DNA from: Obelidium mucronatum
Lineage: Eukaryota > Chytridiomycota > Chytridiomycetes > Chytridiales > Chytriomycetaceae
NCBI GenBank assembly: GCA_025765595.1
Contig: JAIVFH010000181.1
Location: forward strand, 1-54,958
Direction of reading: 5' to 3'
Length of the DNA stretch: 54,958 nt
Shown: one piece after another, positions 10,926-20,398 of the stretch
Position numbering within the stretch: position 1 is the stretch's first letter
How the letters are laid out: every line of letters starts with the position of its first letter
Made by a program: the position numbers and the translations under genes
The notes under the pieces: model-generated
Databases searched by the model: none
Told to the model about the DNA's origin: nothing
What the model saw: the letters and a program-made list of their open reading frames with translations, nothing else

Positions 10926-11066
10926 TCAAAACTCCTCAATCTGAAAGTCTCTTGAGTTTGGCGGCGACAGCAGTATTCCCGTTGCACTGATTCCTTCAAA
11001 GAGGGCACCGCCATTCAATACACCAAAGCGTACGATGACTTCACTTTGGTCTTTCTCTGAAGCCAT
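10926..11066 (-). CDS. Small MASEKD ORF, copy 1 (46 residues)
   Basis: ATG at 11066 to TGA at 10926. The ORF starts MASEKD and contains NGGALFEGISATG. The same ORF in related form occurs at 26704-26856 (50 residues, MASEKD..., TGATLYEGIRTTG) and, without an ATG, at about 18257-18120 (TGAALSERISATG). Conservation of reading frame and of the AL/AT-x-x-x-GI-x-x-TG core across three diverged copies argues for a once-coding exon. It sits at the 3' side of each family gene block, followed on the plus strand by the conserved TTTATTATTTATC...GGTCGATTTGTGATTGG flank. Function unknown. Confidence 0.45.
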   Translation of the reverse strand: MASEKDQSEVIVRFGVLNGGALFEGISATGILLSPPNSRDFQIEEF

Positions 11067-12832
11067 TTTGTTGAAAGGGGAAAAGAAGAACGTTGATTAA
11101 ACCTCTATTTTATTATTTATCAGGTCGTATCAATCGAAATTAAAGTATCAGATGGTCGATTTGTGATTGGTTGTCAAGTTGTGTTTCCTTCTCCCACCGG
11201 ACTAATGGTATCGTATATTAAGTCTCATACCTTCAAGTTTACTTGTTCAGTTCAGTTCATCAGTTATCTATGTCAGTTGTACCCGACGCTCTATCTCTCG
11301 TTCCAAATTGAAGAATTTTCTCGGCATCCATCATAACAACATCCAGAGAAACTTCTTCTTGGACGGCATCTGTGGCACTTTCCTGAGGTGTTTTCAATTC
11401 CACTGGGAGGACGGCGACTGGGAGGACGGGTAGAAATGCGGAAAATTCACCTGGTCCAGGTTTACCTGACCAGGTTTAGGTGTCTAAGGTGGCTTGGGTG
11501 TCTTCAGGTTTAACTGGCCAGGTTTAACCAGGTTGTAAATTAGCAGTAGCTGGAATAGAAATAGAACACGCACAAAGAAACTGGAGTAGAAATAAGGGAC
11601 CTCTAAACTGATATCTCGACACTATTTGTAGTCTCTTTTGATTTTGTGTTTTGAATACAACTGCGGGTTTTTTGATGTGATTACTAACCATTTCAGGTTT
11701 AACCGATAAACCTGGTAATTGCCCAGGGGGGGGGGGGGGGGGGGGGACTGACCCCTTGTAATCTGCCAAAATGGCAGATTCGATTTTTTCTGCCACCAGC
11801 AAGGAAATGTGGCCACCACCACCCCAAACACATGCAACAGTCAACCTGCACCAAACGCCACCAAACTTACATTTATAGACTCTCAAGTACACTGGAAAGG
11901 TATGATGTAATGAGGACCTCTGGGTCTATGAGGAGATAAGTATTTTCTATTTTTAGATCACCCTCTCGCTAACCCATTAGCGGGCAGATTACTCGACTTC
12001 AGGTATAAGATATTAGTAATTTGATGTATCTTCGCAATCCTTGAAGAGTTGGAGGTGGGGGCCTGGCCGTGGCGCGAATGGCACCATCTTTCCTAAATTC
12101 TACATCCTCTCCCCCCTCTGACGCATTGATGGGATCCTCTATTCATCAGATTTATCTTCATTATCATTGTTTTGTTTAGCAGGACTTTTGGCGCAATTGT
12201 TGGGGAACTTATTCTTTGTTCTGTGTTGGAGTGATAGAAAGAAAAGTTAATAAAACGGCATATTATTTATTTGGAGACGCTTTCGCGAGTACTAAGCATT
12301 GTCATGTTGATTTCTGATTAAGTTTTCGCTTGAAAAGTCCGAAAAAGGACATGTATAGCGACGGTGTAACGCGATCTCTGCTGGATTGCCGTTGGAGATT
12401 TCATCAATCTCCAAGGAGATTGTAATAACTGGTGACTCACAAAAAACGGCATGCAGAGGAGCATGGCCTCCCAAGCCCGTGTCCCCCCCCCTGGGGGGGG
12501 GGGGGGGGGGGGGGGGGGGGGTAATTGCCAGGTTCGATCCCACCAGGTGCCTAAAGTGCCTAAACCTGGTGGGACCAGGTTTAACCAGATTCGCATTCCT
12601 AAGGACGGGAGAAAGTGCTCCCTGAACCACCCGAGCTCAGCGCCGGTTTGCTTTCAATCGATATGTGCCAATGTCCAACATTTGACGTGGAGCAGCCGCC
12701 ACTTGTGCTGCTTGTGACTCCATCATGACCGTGTCAACATTCTCCACACTTGATTCCTGGACAGCATCATGCTTAGCTACAACTCCAAACACCAACACCT
12801 CTTCCGCAACTGGCGCAAGAATGGCGACAGAG
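11067..12832. repeat. Spacer with CCAGGTTTAACC-type repeats and two long G tracts
   Basis: No gene recognised. 11095-11220 is the conserved flank also seen at 18300-18415 and 26890-27005. Multiple copies of a degenerate ACCAGGTTTAACC / CCTGGTGGGACC motif occur at 11446-11540, 11695-11720 and 12530-12595. Each cluster abuts a G run: 21 G at 11726-11746, and a C9-T-G39 block at 12483-12531. The phrase TAATTGCC(C)AGG occurs on the left of the first run and on the right of the second, so the two clusters are related. Confidence 0.65.
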
Positions 12833-14843
12833 CTATGCCCTCAAATCCACATTCATGGCGTCATCGCCTTGTCCAGATCTTGCGGCCAAATCGAGCATAT
12901 TATATGCTGGAGTGTGCTCATTCCAACTTGGGACAGCGGCAGCAGCATCACCACCAGAGGCAGGTGTGGCAGCTGCATTGGATTCCTCAAGTTGGCAAAC
13001 GCGGTCCGTGACGGAAACCTCAAGGCAAGCGGCGGAAGCAGTTTGGACAGGTAGACACAGTGGTGGAACAACAGCCTCGACATCAGATGCAGTGACAGCA
13101 ACAACAACAACATGTGTTGAATCAATATGATCCTCAAGTAGCTCAGCCGTAAGGAAAACTTCAACTGGGGCTGGGGCTGGGGTCAGAATGGCAACAGATT
13201 CAGAAACAATTGGAGCCACGTCTTGCACTTGGACAGAACCTGAAGATAACATTGGCGTGGTAATGGCAAAGACAGTGGACACAAAAGGAGTCTCAACATC
13301 AAGAACAGCTTCATAGGCAGCAGGAGTCAAAGCGGGGGTACTAATGGTGGATATGGTAGGTCCCATAGTAACGGCGACAGCAGGAACAGCACCAGGTTGT
13401 GAGGTGGCAGCAGGTGAAGAGAGAATGAAATTTGGAGAGCCAGTATCCAAATCTATTGATGACAGCATCGCAAAATCAACTTCAGACACTTGAGTCTCGG
13501 CAGTAACCGATTCCACCAATGGCAAGCATGAAACTGAAAGTAGCTCAAGTTGATTCTTGAGGTCTGCAACTTGATTCAAGAGCTCAAGTGTCTCTTGCTG
13601 GGATTGGGCTTCCATCTTTTCCTCTTGGGCTTTTTGAGTAGCAGCACCCTGATAATGAAAAACATATAAACTCAGTTACAATCATTTGATGAAAAGAAGA
13701 AAGAAAACACTTTCAAAAACAACAACAAGCTTGGAAAAAAACTCACAAGTTTCAAAATGGCGGAATGGTGGATTTCCAAATCCAGGAAGTCGCTTTTTAA
13801 CTTCAATATCTCTCTTGCACCCAACTCCTCAAATCTTGGTCATACGGACAAGATCTCTGGTACTGCAATTTTTTTTTTTTGTCTAGGTGCATTGCTAAAC
13901 AAAATAATACAATAATAATAATAAAAAATAAAAACTCACTCTTCCTGATCGCGTTCGCGTTCCAACGCCTCCTGCAATTTCTCCTTCAGCTCGCGACACT
14001 CCTCTGCAGATTGGAAATGAAACAAAAAAAAAACTTAACACCACAAACAAGAGGAAAACAAATAAAAAAAACTCACCACGCGAAGCGTCCAGCTCATTGA
14101 AAACCAGGCCACGGTTAATACGCACTGCCATCGCAGTGTTGTTGGCCTCAGCAACAGCAGCCGCAGCGCTTGCAGCAGTCCTACACGGACGCATATTGGC
14201 CAGCGAGAGAATCTCTCTCATGTTTTCAGACCACTCCTTCCGTTTTTGCTGAGTTCCAACAAATAACTGCTGGATGGATGTTTTTAAACCAGAATTTATC
14301 GCAATAGAACATCCTGGTCAACAAGAGATCCATGGAAATATCCAGAATCAGGTGCTGAAACAATAAAGGTTGAATAGAATTTTCTCAAATCTGGCTTTCC
14401 ATTAGATGCTCATCAGTCCCAACACTGTCTTCACATTTAAATTCTTTAAAAACGTTGGATTTTCAGGCAATTTTGATTTGATTTGTCTGATGGATTTGTC
14501 ATGGCATCGCAGGCGACAAGCGTGGTAATGACCATTGATAAAACAAACTGAATATAAAGTATAATGAGTTAATAAAGATTGGTGTTGAGGGTGAGGAGGG
14601 TGAGGAGGGTGAGGAGGAGGAGGAGGAGGAGGAGGAGGAGGAGGAGGACGAGCTGTCAAGCAGCAGGAATTTCTTGAAGACGTGTCCAATGAAGAAAGAA
14701 GAAGAAGAAGAAGAAGAAGAAGAAGAAGAAGAAGAAGAAGAAGAAGAAGAACTAAAGGGCGAGAAGGAAAAGAGGAGACTAACGCAGTTAGGGAGATGAG
14801 CGATACTCACTATGATAAGAGCAGTAGTATAGCTGAATGGCAT
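12833..14843 (-). pseudogene. Coiled-coil/low-complexity family gene, copy 1 (disrupted)
   Basis: Same exon order as the intact copy at 20.4-23.4 kb. Exon 1 starts MPFSYTTALII followed by GTGAGT at about 14810. Exon 2 begins VITTLVACDAMT near 14530, but 14222-14496 is unrelated sequence replacing the family's next segment; homology resumes at ILSLANMRPCR and AAVAEANNTAMAV (14220-14075). Exon 3 is EECRELKEKLQEALERERD (about 14006-13940). Exon 4 has a one-base insertion and a stop near 13845. Exon 5 (13650-12833) keeps TLELLNQVADLKNQLELLS and the Ala/Val/Pro/Ser-rich region, then ends early compared with copy 2. Replacement plus frameshift make this a pseudogene. Confidence 0.7.
14611..14749. 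repeat. GGA and GAA microsatellites
   Basis: (GAG/GGA)n at about 14580-14650 and (GAA)n at 14692-14749, separated by 40 bases of family sequence. They lie in the first intron of family copy 1. The corresponding intron in copy 2 (about 23062-23095) has only a short GAGG run. Confidence 0.9.
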
Positions 14844-14849
14844 TGATGC

Positions 14850-15476
14850 TCTTTGGGAAGTTAAAAAGTTTGGAAGACTCAGTAGCGTTTGAATATAACG
14901 CCTTTGGGCGTAACCATCACTGAATTATTGAGGGTTGGTTGGTTGTTGGTTGGTTTCTTTGGAAACAAAAAGCAAGGAATTTGGTGTTGATATCTTGGTG
15001 GCATGGTAGTTATCCAAAAGCTTGATTGAATTTATGTTTCAGGTTTTCAAGGGGTTCAATCAAGAAAACAATAAAAGCTTTTAGGTTTGTTCACTCCACA
15101 AACAAATAATCGTCACTGCTCTATAGATTTGCACCTTGGTGGATTTGAAATCAGGTTGTGTGACAAGTTAGACCAAAATCTGAAACAAGAGCAATGGAAA
15201 CATAACCACTGCACTGCGTCGCTCTTTCCTTCACTACATATTAACTTCCGGTCCTTGATAATAAGCTTTAATTAATTGTGCCGCTGGCATTATAATGGAG
15301 AGACTATTTATCATTTTACTTTAGGGGGGGTTTCAAGTGGCATTTTTTGATACCCTTGGGAGGAAAAAAAGAAATTTTTCATCCCTTTTTGACATTTTTC
15401 TCAAGGGGTGCACAAGGGGTGCATTTTGATCCCCTTGACAAAAACTAAAAAACAACAAAAAAAAAGGCCAACAACA
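14850..15476. other. Spacer upstream of the trihelix-like gene
   Basis: No gene recognised. A pair of related phrases (TCAAGTGGCATTTTTTGATACCCTTGG and CACAAGGGGTGCATTTTGATCCCC) at 15333-15438 form an imperfect direct repeat before the start codon at 15477. Confidence 0.4.
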
Positions 15477-16793
15477 ATGTCACCACAAAAGAAGGGCAAG
15501 ATGGCAGGTCCAACAAAGGATGAATTAAAGGCTCAACTGGATGCAGCTTTGAAGCAGGTTGCAGACATGACTAGCTCCACAGCATCTCATCACAATGGTG
15601 GCTCAGCTGCACCGCCAACAACTGCTGGCAAGAAGAGCGCTAAGACGTTGGTGAAGGCAATGGACATCCTGACCTCAGCCAGAAAGCCACAAGTGGGCCA
15701 TCAGCGGTTAAGCTTCACTGAAAGCATGGAGGAAACATTGCTCAGCCTGTGCTATACCAAGTATGGGAAACGGTTTGTCAATTCCATTCATTGAAGAACA
15801 GATAAGATTGACTGATAATATTTGAATGGACAATAGGTTCAAAGGACACAAAGCCACAAATCAGTGTGCTGTTGTTTGGGAGTACATAGCAGTTGACTTC
15901 AACTCGCTTTGTGCCAAAGAGTTGAAGGCCCAAAACTATGGAAGAGTAGAGAAGGAACAACTTCAGGAAAAGCACGATGCACTGAAGAGTGATTACAGCA
16001 AGGCAATGGAGGCTCTGGTTGAGGAAACTGGCAATCTCAGTGACTACAATGATCAAGAAAAAGACTGTCACATCTGGAAAGACAAGGATGGAAAAAAATG
16101 GGGCTACGAGAACCTGCCCGCCAACTGGGAACTAATGGTGGACTGCTTTGGTGATAAGAAGGGCCTGGGAAATAACTTGTATGGTCAATCCAAGGATCAA
16201 CCAAGGATTGTTGTCAAGTGTAAGGCTCTTGCACACTTGACGAGGATGATGATTGTTACAATGATGATGCGAATTACCTTCCCGAGTGAGTTCTTTTGCT
16301 TTTTCTCTTTTGTTCTTTGTTCTTTGTTCTTTGTTCTTTGTTCTTTTCAAACCTTTTCTTCAATAGACGCACAGTTGCAAATGATACTGAAGACAACTCT
16401 CTCGACTCTCAATCCAACTTTCCGCCTTCCACAACTCCAGCTGCAAAGAAACGAAAGCAAGAAGTGGACAGAACCATCTCGAAACAAAGAGCCGCAGGGA
16501 AACCAAAATGTTGCCACTTCCGCAAAAAATTACAAAATGCAAAATTTTCACTTGAAACCCCCCCTTATACCATTTTCATATTCAACAGCCAAAAAGAAAA
16601 CCAAACAATGAAAACAATCAATGAAAGAGATACAAACAGAAAAAAAATTCTTGTCGAGCCTGAGATTCAATTAATTAGTCATGGAGTTTGGAATTTGAAA
16701 AAGCAAGATGGACTCACTAAAGGCCCAGACAGCAATGAATCCAAACATGATTCAAATCATAAAAAAGGACTTGCTTCACGCATAGGAACTTGA
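15477..16793 (+). CDS. Myb/SANT-like (trihelix-type) DNA-binding protein
   Basis: Exons 15477-15772, 15837-16285 and 16367-16793. The first junction is clean and restores KYGKRFKGHKATNQCAVVW. Exon 1 is Lys/Ala-rich, then FTESMEETLLSLCYTKYGKR; exon 2 continues with WEYIAVDFN and LQEKHDALKSDYSKAM. This W/L/F spacing followed by a charged helix fits Myb/SANT-like domains often found beside transposases or as transcription factors. Later parts contain an acidic stretch (DEDDDCYNDDANYLP) and a Lys/Arg-rich segment (AAKKRKQEVDRTISKQR). The frame carrying DEDDD is not the frame of the Myb part; the shift falls near 16215-16245 and no plausible intron covers it, so the gene may be broken. No transposase nearby. 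Confidence 0.6.
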
Positions 16794-17960
16794 GCATGCC
16801 ACTTATGATCACATAACGAATCCCTGTTCTGAATCATCTCAAAATCTTTGCAAATGGTACTCTGTGCTTTGTCTTAAAGTTTGCTACTCAGACAATGGAG
16901 AACTATGTCACTACTGTTGTTGATGCGGTTGTGGTTAAGCAATTTACAAAAACACCTGCTTGACTCTGGGTAAAAGTGAGGAACTGTACACGGATTTGGT
17001 ACCTGGTTGTCCCCCTGGGGTTATTGCTATTCCGCCTCTCACTCTTGCAGTTTCGATTAAAATGCCAAACTCAGCCAAACCTTGGTTACCCAATTTCCTG
17101 TCATATCCGCTTTGGCTTGCACTCCCAAAAAATTGCAAGGAGTTACCCTTGGACACTGGATCACTATTTCAAAACGGATTGTTGCCTTTTCCAGAGTGCG
17201 AAGCTTAGTTCCATCCGTCTTATCTCCAGATTGACCCTGGAATATTCTCGTAAATTTAGACTGCCAAGACAGGCAGTTGCGGAAATGATGCCTTTAATTC
17301 AGCTGGTCTGCATTCCTACATATGCAAGCCAGTCGGTGCGACTCAGTTTTGATGACTGGAAGGCCCTTCAACATACCCTTGCAGCATCATTTTCTTAGAT
17401 TATTTTCATACATTATACCTGCATCTTTGTTTTCTTTATATATATAATAAAGTAAATTTGTCATCTGTCAAATTGGTTAGCTAAAAAGGTCCTAGCGACA
17501 GTGTCAGTTTCATCCACCAATACTTCCTGGGCTGTTTGTTAATGTTCAAAACAGCTTTGACAGACGCCATTTCTGTGGATCCAAACTCTCAATTGCAAAG
17601 GTAATAGTCCATTGTTGATTTGTTTTAGATTCATGGAAAATTAGCATAAGCAGAGAAAAATACAAGGAGTGTTGGACCATGCATCTTTGGGTCCTGGATT
17701 CTGCACTTGAGGTGAGCTGTAATACATTTTAGGGAAACAATATGTTGTTAATTATTAGAAGTCTACGACTCCTTTTAAACCCCACTTCAGGTGTTTCGCC
17801 TTGTATTCCATATTGACACCTTTTCCCACCTTGTGTCTAGATTACTAATGCCTTAATCTCCAGTGGTTATGGTTACAAAGATAGAACTGGAGATTGCTTA
17901 TCTTTTCTCAATAAACTTGATCTGACCTGTTTGATTTTCCAAGCATATCAATAAAGGTAA
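16794..17960. other. Region with weak ORFs only
   Basis: Plus-strand frames at 16960-17208 and 17200-17398 are open but match nothing I know. 17560-17650 is a degenerate copy of 10675-10790 (CAAACTCTC...AAGGTAATAGTCCAT, then GATTCATGG and AGTATAAGCAGAG), marking the start of block 2. TATATATAATAAA at about 17437-17450. Confidence 0.45.
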
Positions 17961-17967
17961 ATTACCT

Positions 17968-18257
17968 TCAATGTACCAGATCCGTTGGATGCAATGAGAC
18001 CAGTGGATTGAGGGAAATCCCCGATTCTTTTGCACGCAGTTTTCCGTAAGCTTTTGATGAAAGAAAGAATAAACTTCGCAAAGCAGACGGAAAGAAGGCA
18101 AACATGAAACTCAACGACTTCTTAATCTGAACGTCTTTTGAGTTTGTAGACAGCTGTAGCCTTCCCGTTGCACTGATTCTTTCTGAGAGAGCGGCGCCAG
18201 TCAAGACCAGAAGCGTGCAAGGACATGACTCTGACGTCGCGCTGGTCTTTCTCTCAC
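17968..18257 (-). pseudogene. Small MASEKD ORF, copy 2 (start codon lost)
   Basis: The minus-strand frame reads ERKTSATSES, TGAALSERISATG and NSKDVQIKK, aligning with the MASEKD ORFs at 10926-11066 and 26704-26856, but the ATG is absent. The frame continues to 17968, past the stops of the other copies. A segment at 18010-17960 resembles 10870-10820 of block 1 (GGTCTCATTG / GGTCTCATCGGATCCGGTACA on the minus strand), showing that the similarity between blocks extends beyond the ORF. Confidence 0.5.
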
Positions 18258-18369
18258 GCAATTTTTTATTTAATTGTTGAAAGGGGAAAAAGAAGAAAGT
18301 GATTAAGCCTCTATTTTATTATTTATCTAGTCGGATCAGTCGAAATTAAAGTATCAGATGGTCGATTTG

Positions 18370-20040
18370 TGATTGGTTTTCGAGTTGTGTTTCCTTCTCC
18401 CGCCGGACTGATGGTATTATTTTCTTTCCAGTTGAAGTGCAGACTTAAAAGGTCCCCTCCTCTCGCCGGACTAATGAGATCCATGTGGCGAAAGTCAGTT
18501 CTAAAATATTCGTTAGTTCTCGCTATTATCTTTGTCCAAGTAGTTGCCTCTCTTCATGTGTCAGTGAATCCAAGAACTTGGAAGTCAGAGGCAAGGCCTC
18601 GCGTCTCGGCAGACTCAACAGATCCTCGTGACGAAATCTGGCTCTTCAGACGTAGTTAGTGCTCAAAATACTGAAGTTCAAATAGTTACCACTGATAATC
18701 TTGGAGCGCCCAGCACATAGAAACTACCCACATGGCAAGAGTAAGCGCAAAATAAACTTGTATATGATCGATTTAACGGCAGCTTCAAGGATACTTTCGA
18801 TGAATGTTTCATGTTGTCGAGTCAAAAAAGTTGCAGAAAGACCCCTTCTCTCGCCAGGATTAATGAGGTCCCATACGGCGAGATTCAGTTCCAAAGTTGT
18901 GGTAGTTGGACCGAAGTAGCAACCCGCCCTCCAGGGGTTAAAGAGACCTGACTGGAAAGCGGAGACGCCACTTTTGATGAAATTGTTTGGAGGTTTTCCA
19001 GTGGCAGTAGCAACGGCGGCGACAGAACAGACCCCTTCTCTCGCCAGGATTAATGAGGTCCTATATGGTGAGAGTCGGTTCGAAAGTCGTCGAAGCGAAA
19101 GATTGGCCCCAAGAAGCACCCCGCCCTCCAGGAGTTAAAGAGACTTGACTAGAGAGCAGAGAGACCACTTTTGATGAGGATTTACAGTGGCCGTAGCAAC
19201 GGCGGCGACAGAACGGACCCTTCTCTCGCCAGGATTAATGAGGTCCTATATGGCGAGAGTCGGTTCCAAAGTTCCGGTAGTTGGACCCAAGTAGCTTCCC
19301 GCTCTCCCGGGGTTAAAGAGACCTGACGGCAGAGCGGTAGCACCACTTTAGATGATGGAATTTTGGTGGCTTTTCTCAGTAGTGGCAGTGAAAGCGATAG
19401 TGGCGGCGGCAGAAACAGACGCCTCCTCTTGCCAGGACTAATGAGGTCCTTTAATGGCGAGAGTCGGTTCGAATGCAGTGACTGGTGGTGGGTAGATCCA
19501 GTAGCCGTGGAAGTGACAGACCCCTCCTCTCGCCAGGATTAATGAGGTCCTACATGGCGAGAGTCGGTTCCAAAAGTTCCAGTAGTTGGACCCAAGTAGC
19601 ACCCCGCCCTCCAGGGGTTAAAGAGACCTTACTTGAGAGCGGGGACGCCACTCTTGACGAAGATGATCGGAGGTTACCAGTGGGAGCAGATACGACAGGG
19701 ATGACAAAGACCCCTTCCCTCGCCAGGATTAATGAGGTCCTTTAATAGCGAGAGTCGGTTCGAAAGTCGTCGAAGCAAAAAGATGGACTCAAGTAGTTCC
19801 CCGCTCTCCCGGGTTAAAGAGACCTGGCGGAAGAGCGGTAGCACGACTTTTGATGATGGACTTCGATGGTATTAATAGTGGCGGCGGCGGCAGCAGAAAG
19901 AGACCCCTCGTCTCGCCAGGATTAATGAGGTCCTTTATGGCGAGAATCGGTTCGAAAGTAGTGTTTGAGTCGTGGTAAGATATCCAAGTAAGTCCCCACC
20001 CTCCAGGGGTTAAAGAGACCTGATTGGAGAGAGGGAGCAG
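18370..20040. repeat. Hairpin satellite array 1 (about 190-200 base monomer)
   Basis: Seven copies of a CTCTCGCCAGGATTAATGAG-type hairpin start at about 18848, 19038, 19223, 19425, 19527, 19717 and 19909, with degenerate copies at 18400 and 18455. Each full monomer has a second hairpin about 70-90 bases on (CCGCTCTCCCGGGG or CGCCCTCCAGGGG, TTAAAGAGACCTG, then CGGAAGAGCGG or CTGGAGAGCGG). A GGC/CAG-rich linker follows (for example GTGGCAGTGGCAGC). Spacing is 185-202 except one half-length step of about 102 (19425 to 19527). Lies 3' of family gene copy 2. Open frames across it are by-products of the repeat. Confidence 0.9.
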
Positions 20041-20340
20041 ACTTTCGGGGCTAACGATAAGATTGTTTCTGTGTACTTTGACTGGCATCCTCTTTTCTGA
20101 CTCTGGATATTCTATTCCAGTATTGGTGGGATTCACAGGACCCCTTGGAACAACTCCCCACATTTCAAGCTTGCATTTGATTCTTGAACCCGGCGATTTT
20201 GGTGAGATTCACGAGACCTCATGGAACAACTCCCCACACATCAAGTTTGCAGTTTTCTAGATCCAACACGGCGATATTTGGTGAGATTCACGGGATCTCG
20301 CGGAACAACTCCCCACAACAATGAAATAAAAAATGGTCCG
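20040..20340. repeat. Three tandem copies of a GATTCAC...GGAACAACTCCCCACA unit, set 1
   Basis: Three units of about 60-80 bases, each of the form GTG(G/A)GATTCAC, GG/GA-ACC/TC, GGAACAACTCCCCACA, lie at about 20127-20163, 20200-20240 and 20280-20320. They join the hairpin satellite to the 3' end of family gene copy 2 (stop at 20399). They are probably its 3' UTR or downstream region. Confidence 0.8.
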
Positions 20341-20398
20341 CAATCCCCCTCACTACCACCTCTCTCACTCTCAATTTGCCTTCTTCGTATTCACCACG

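Noticed and set aside
10184..10929. Minus-strand ORFs of 172-222 codons
   Set aside because: They are antisense to the SANT-domain exon, have no domain and no family resemblance.
12528..12550. GGTTCGATCC, identical to a tRNA B box
   Set aside because: Flanking bases do not form a T stem and there is no D arm, anticodon arm or acceptor stem. It is part of the CCAGGTTTAACC repeat cluster.
18455..18510. Hammerhead-like core CTAATGAG...GGCGAAAGTC in the degenerate satellite copy (also 27040-27090)
   Set aside because: A hammerhead needs CUGANGA and a following GAAA with stems and a cleavage site. Here the invariant G is A, stem II is poor, and regular monomers have GAGAGTC in place of GAAA. The simple hairpin explanation fits all copies.
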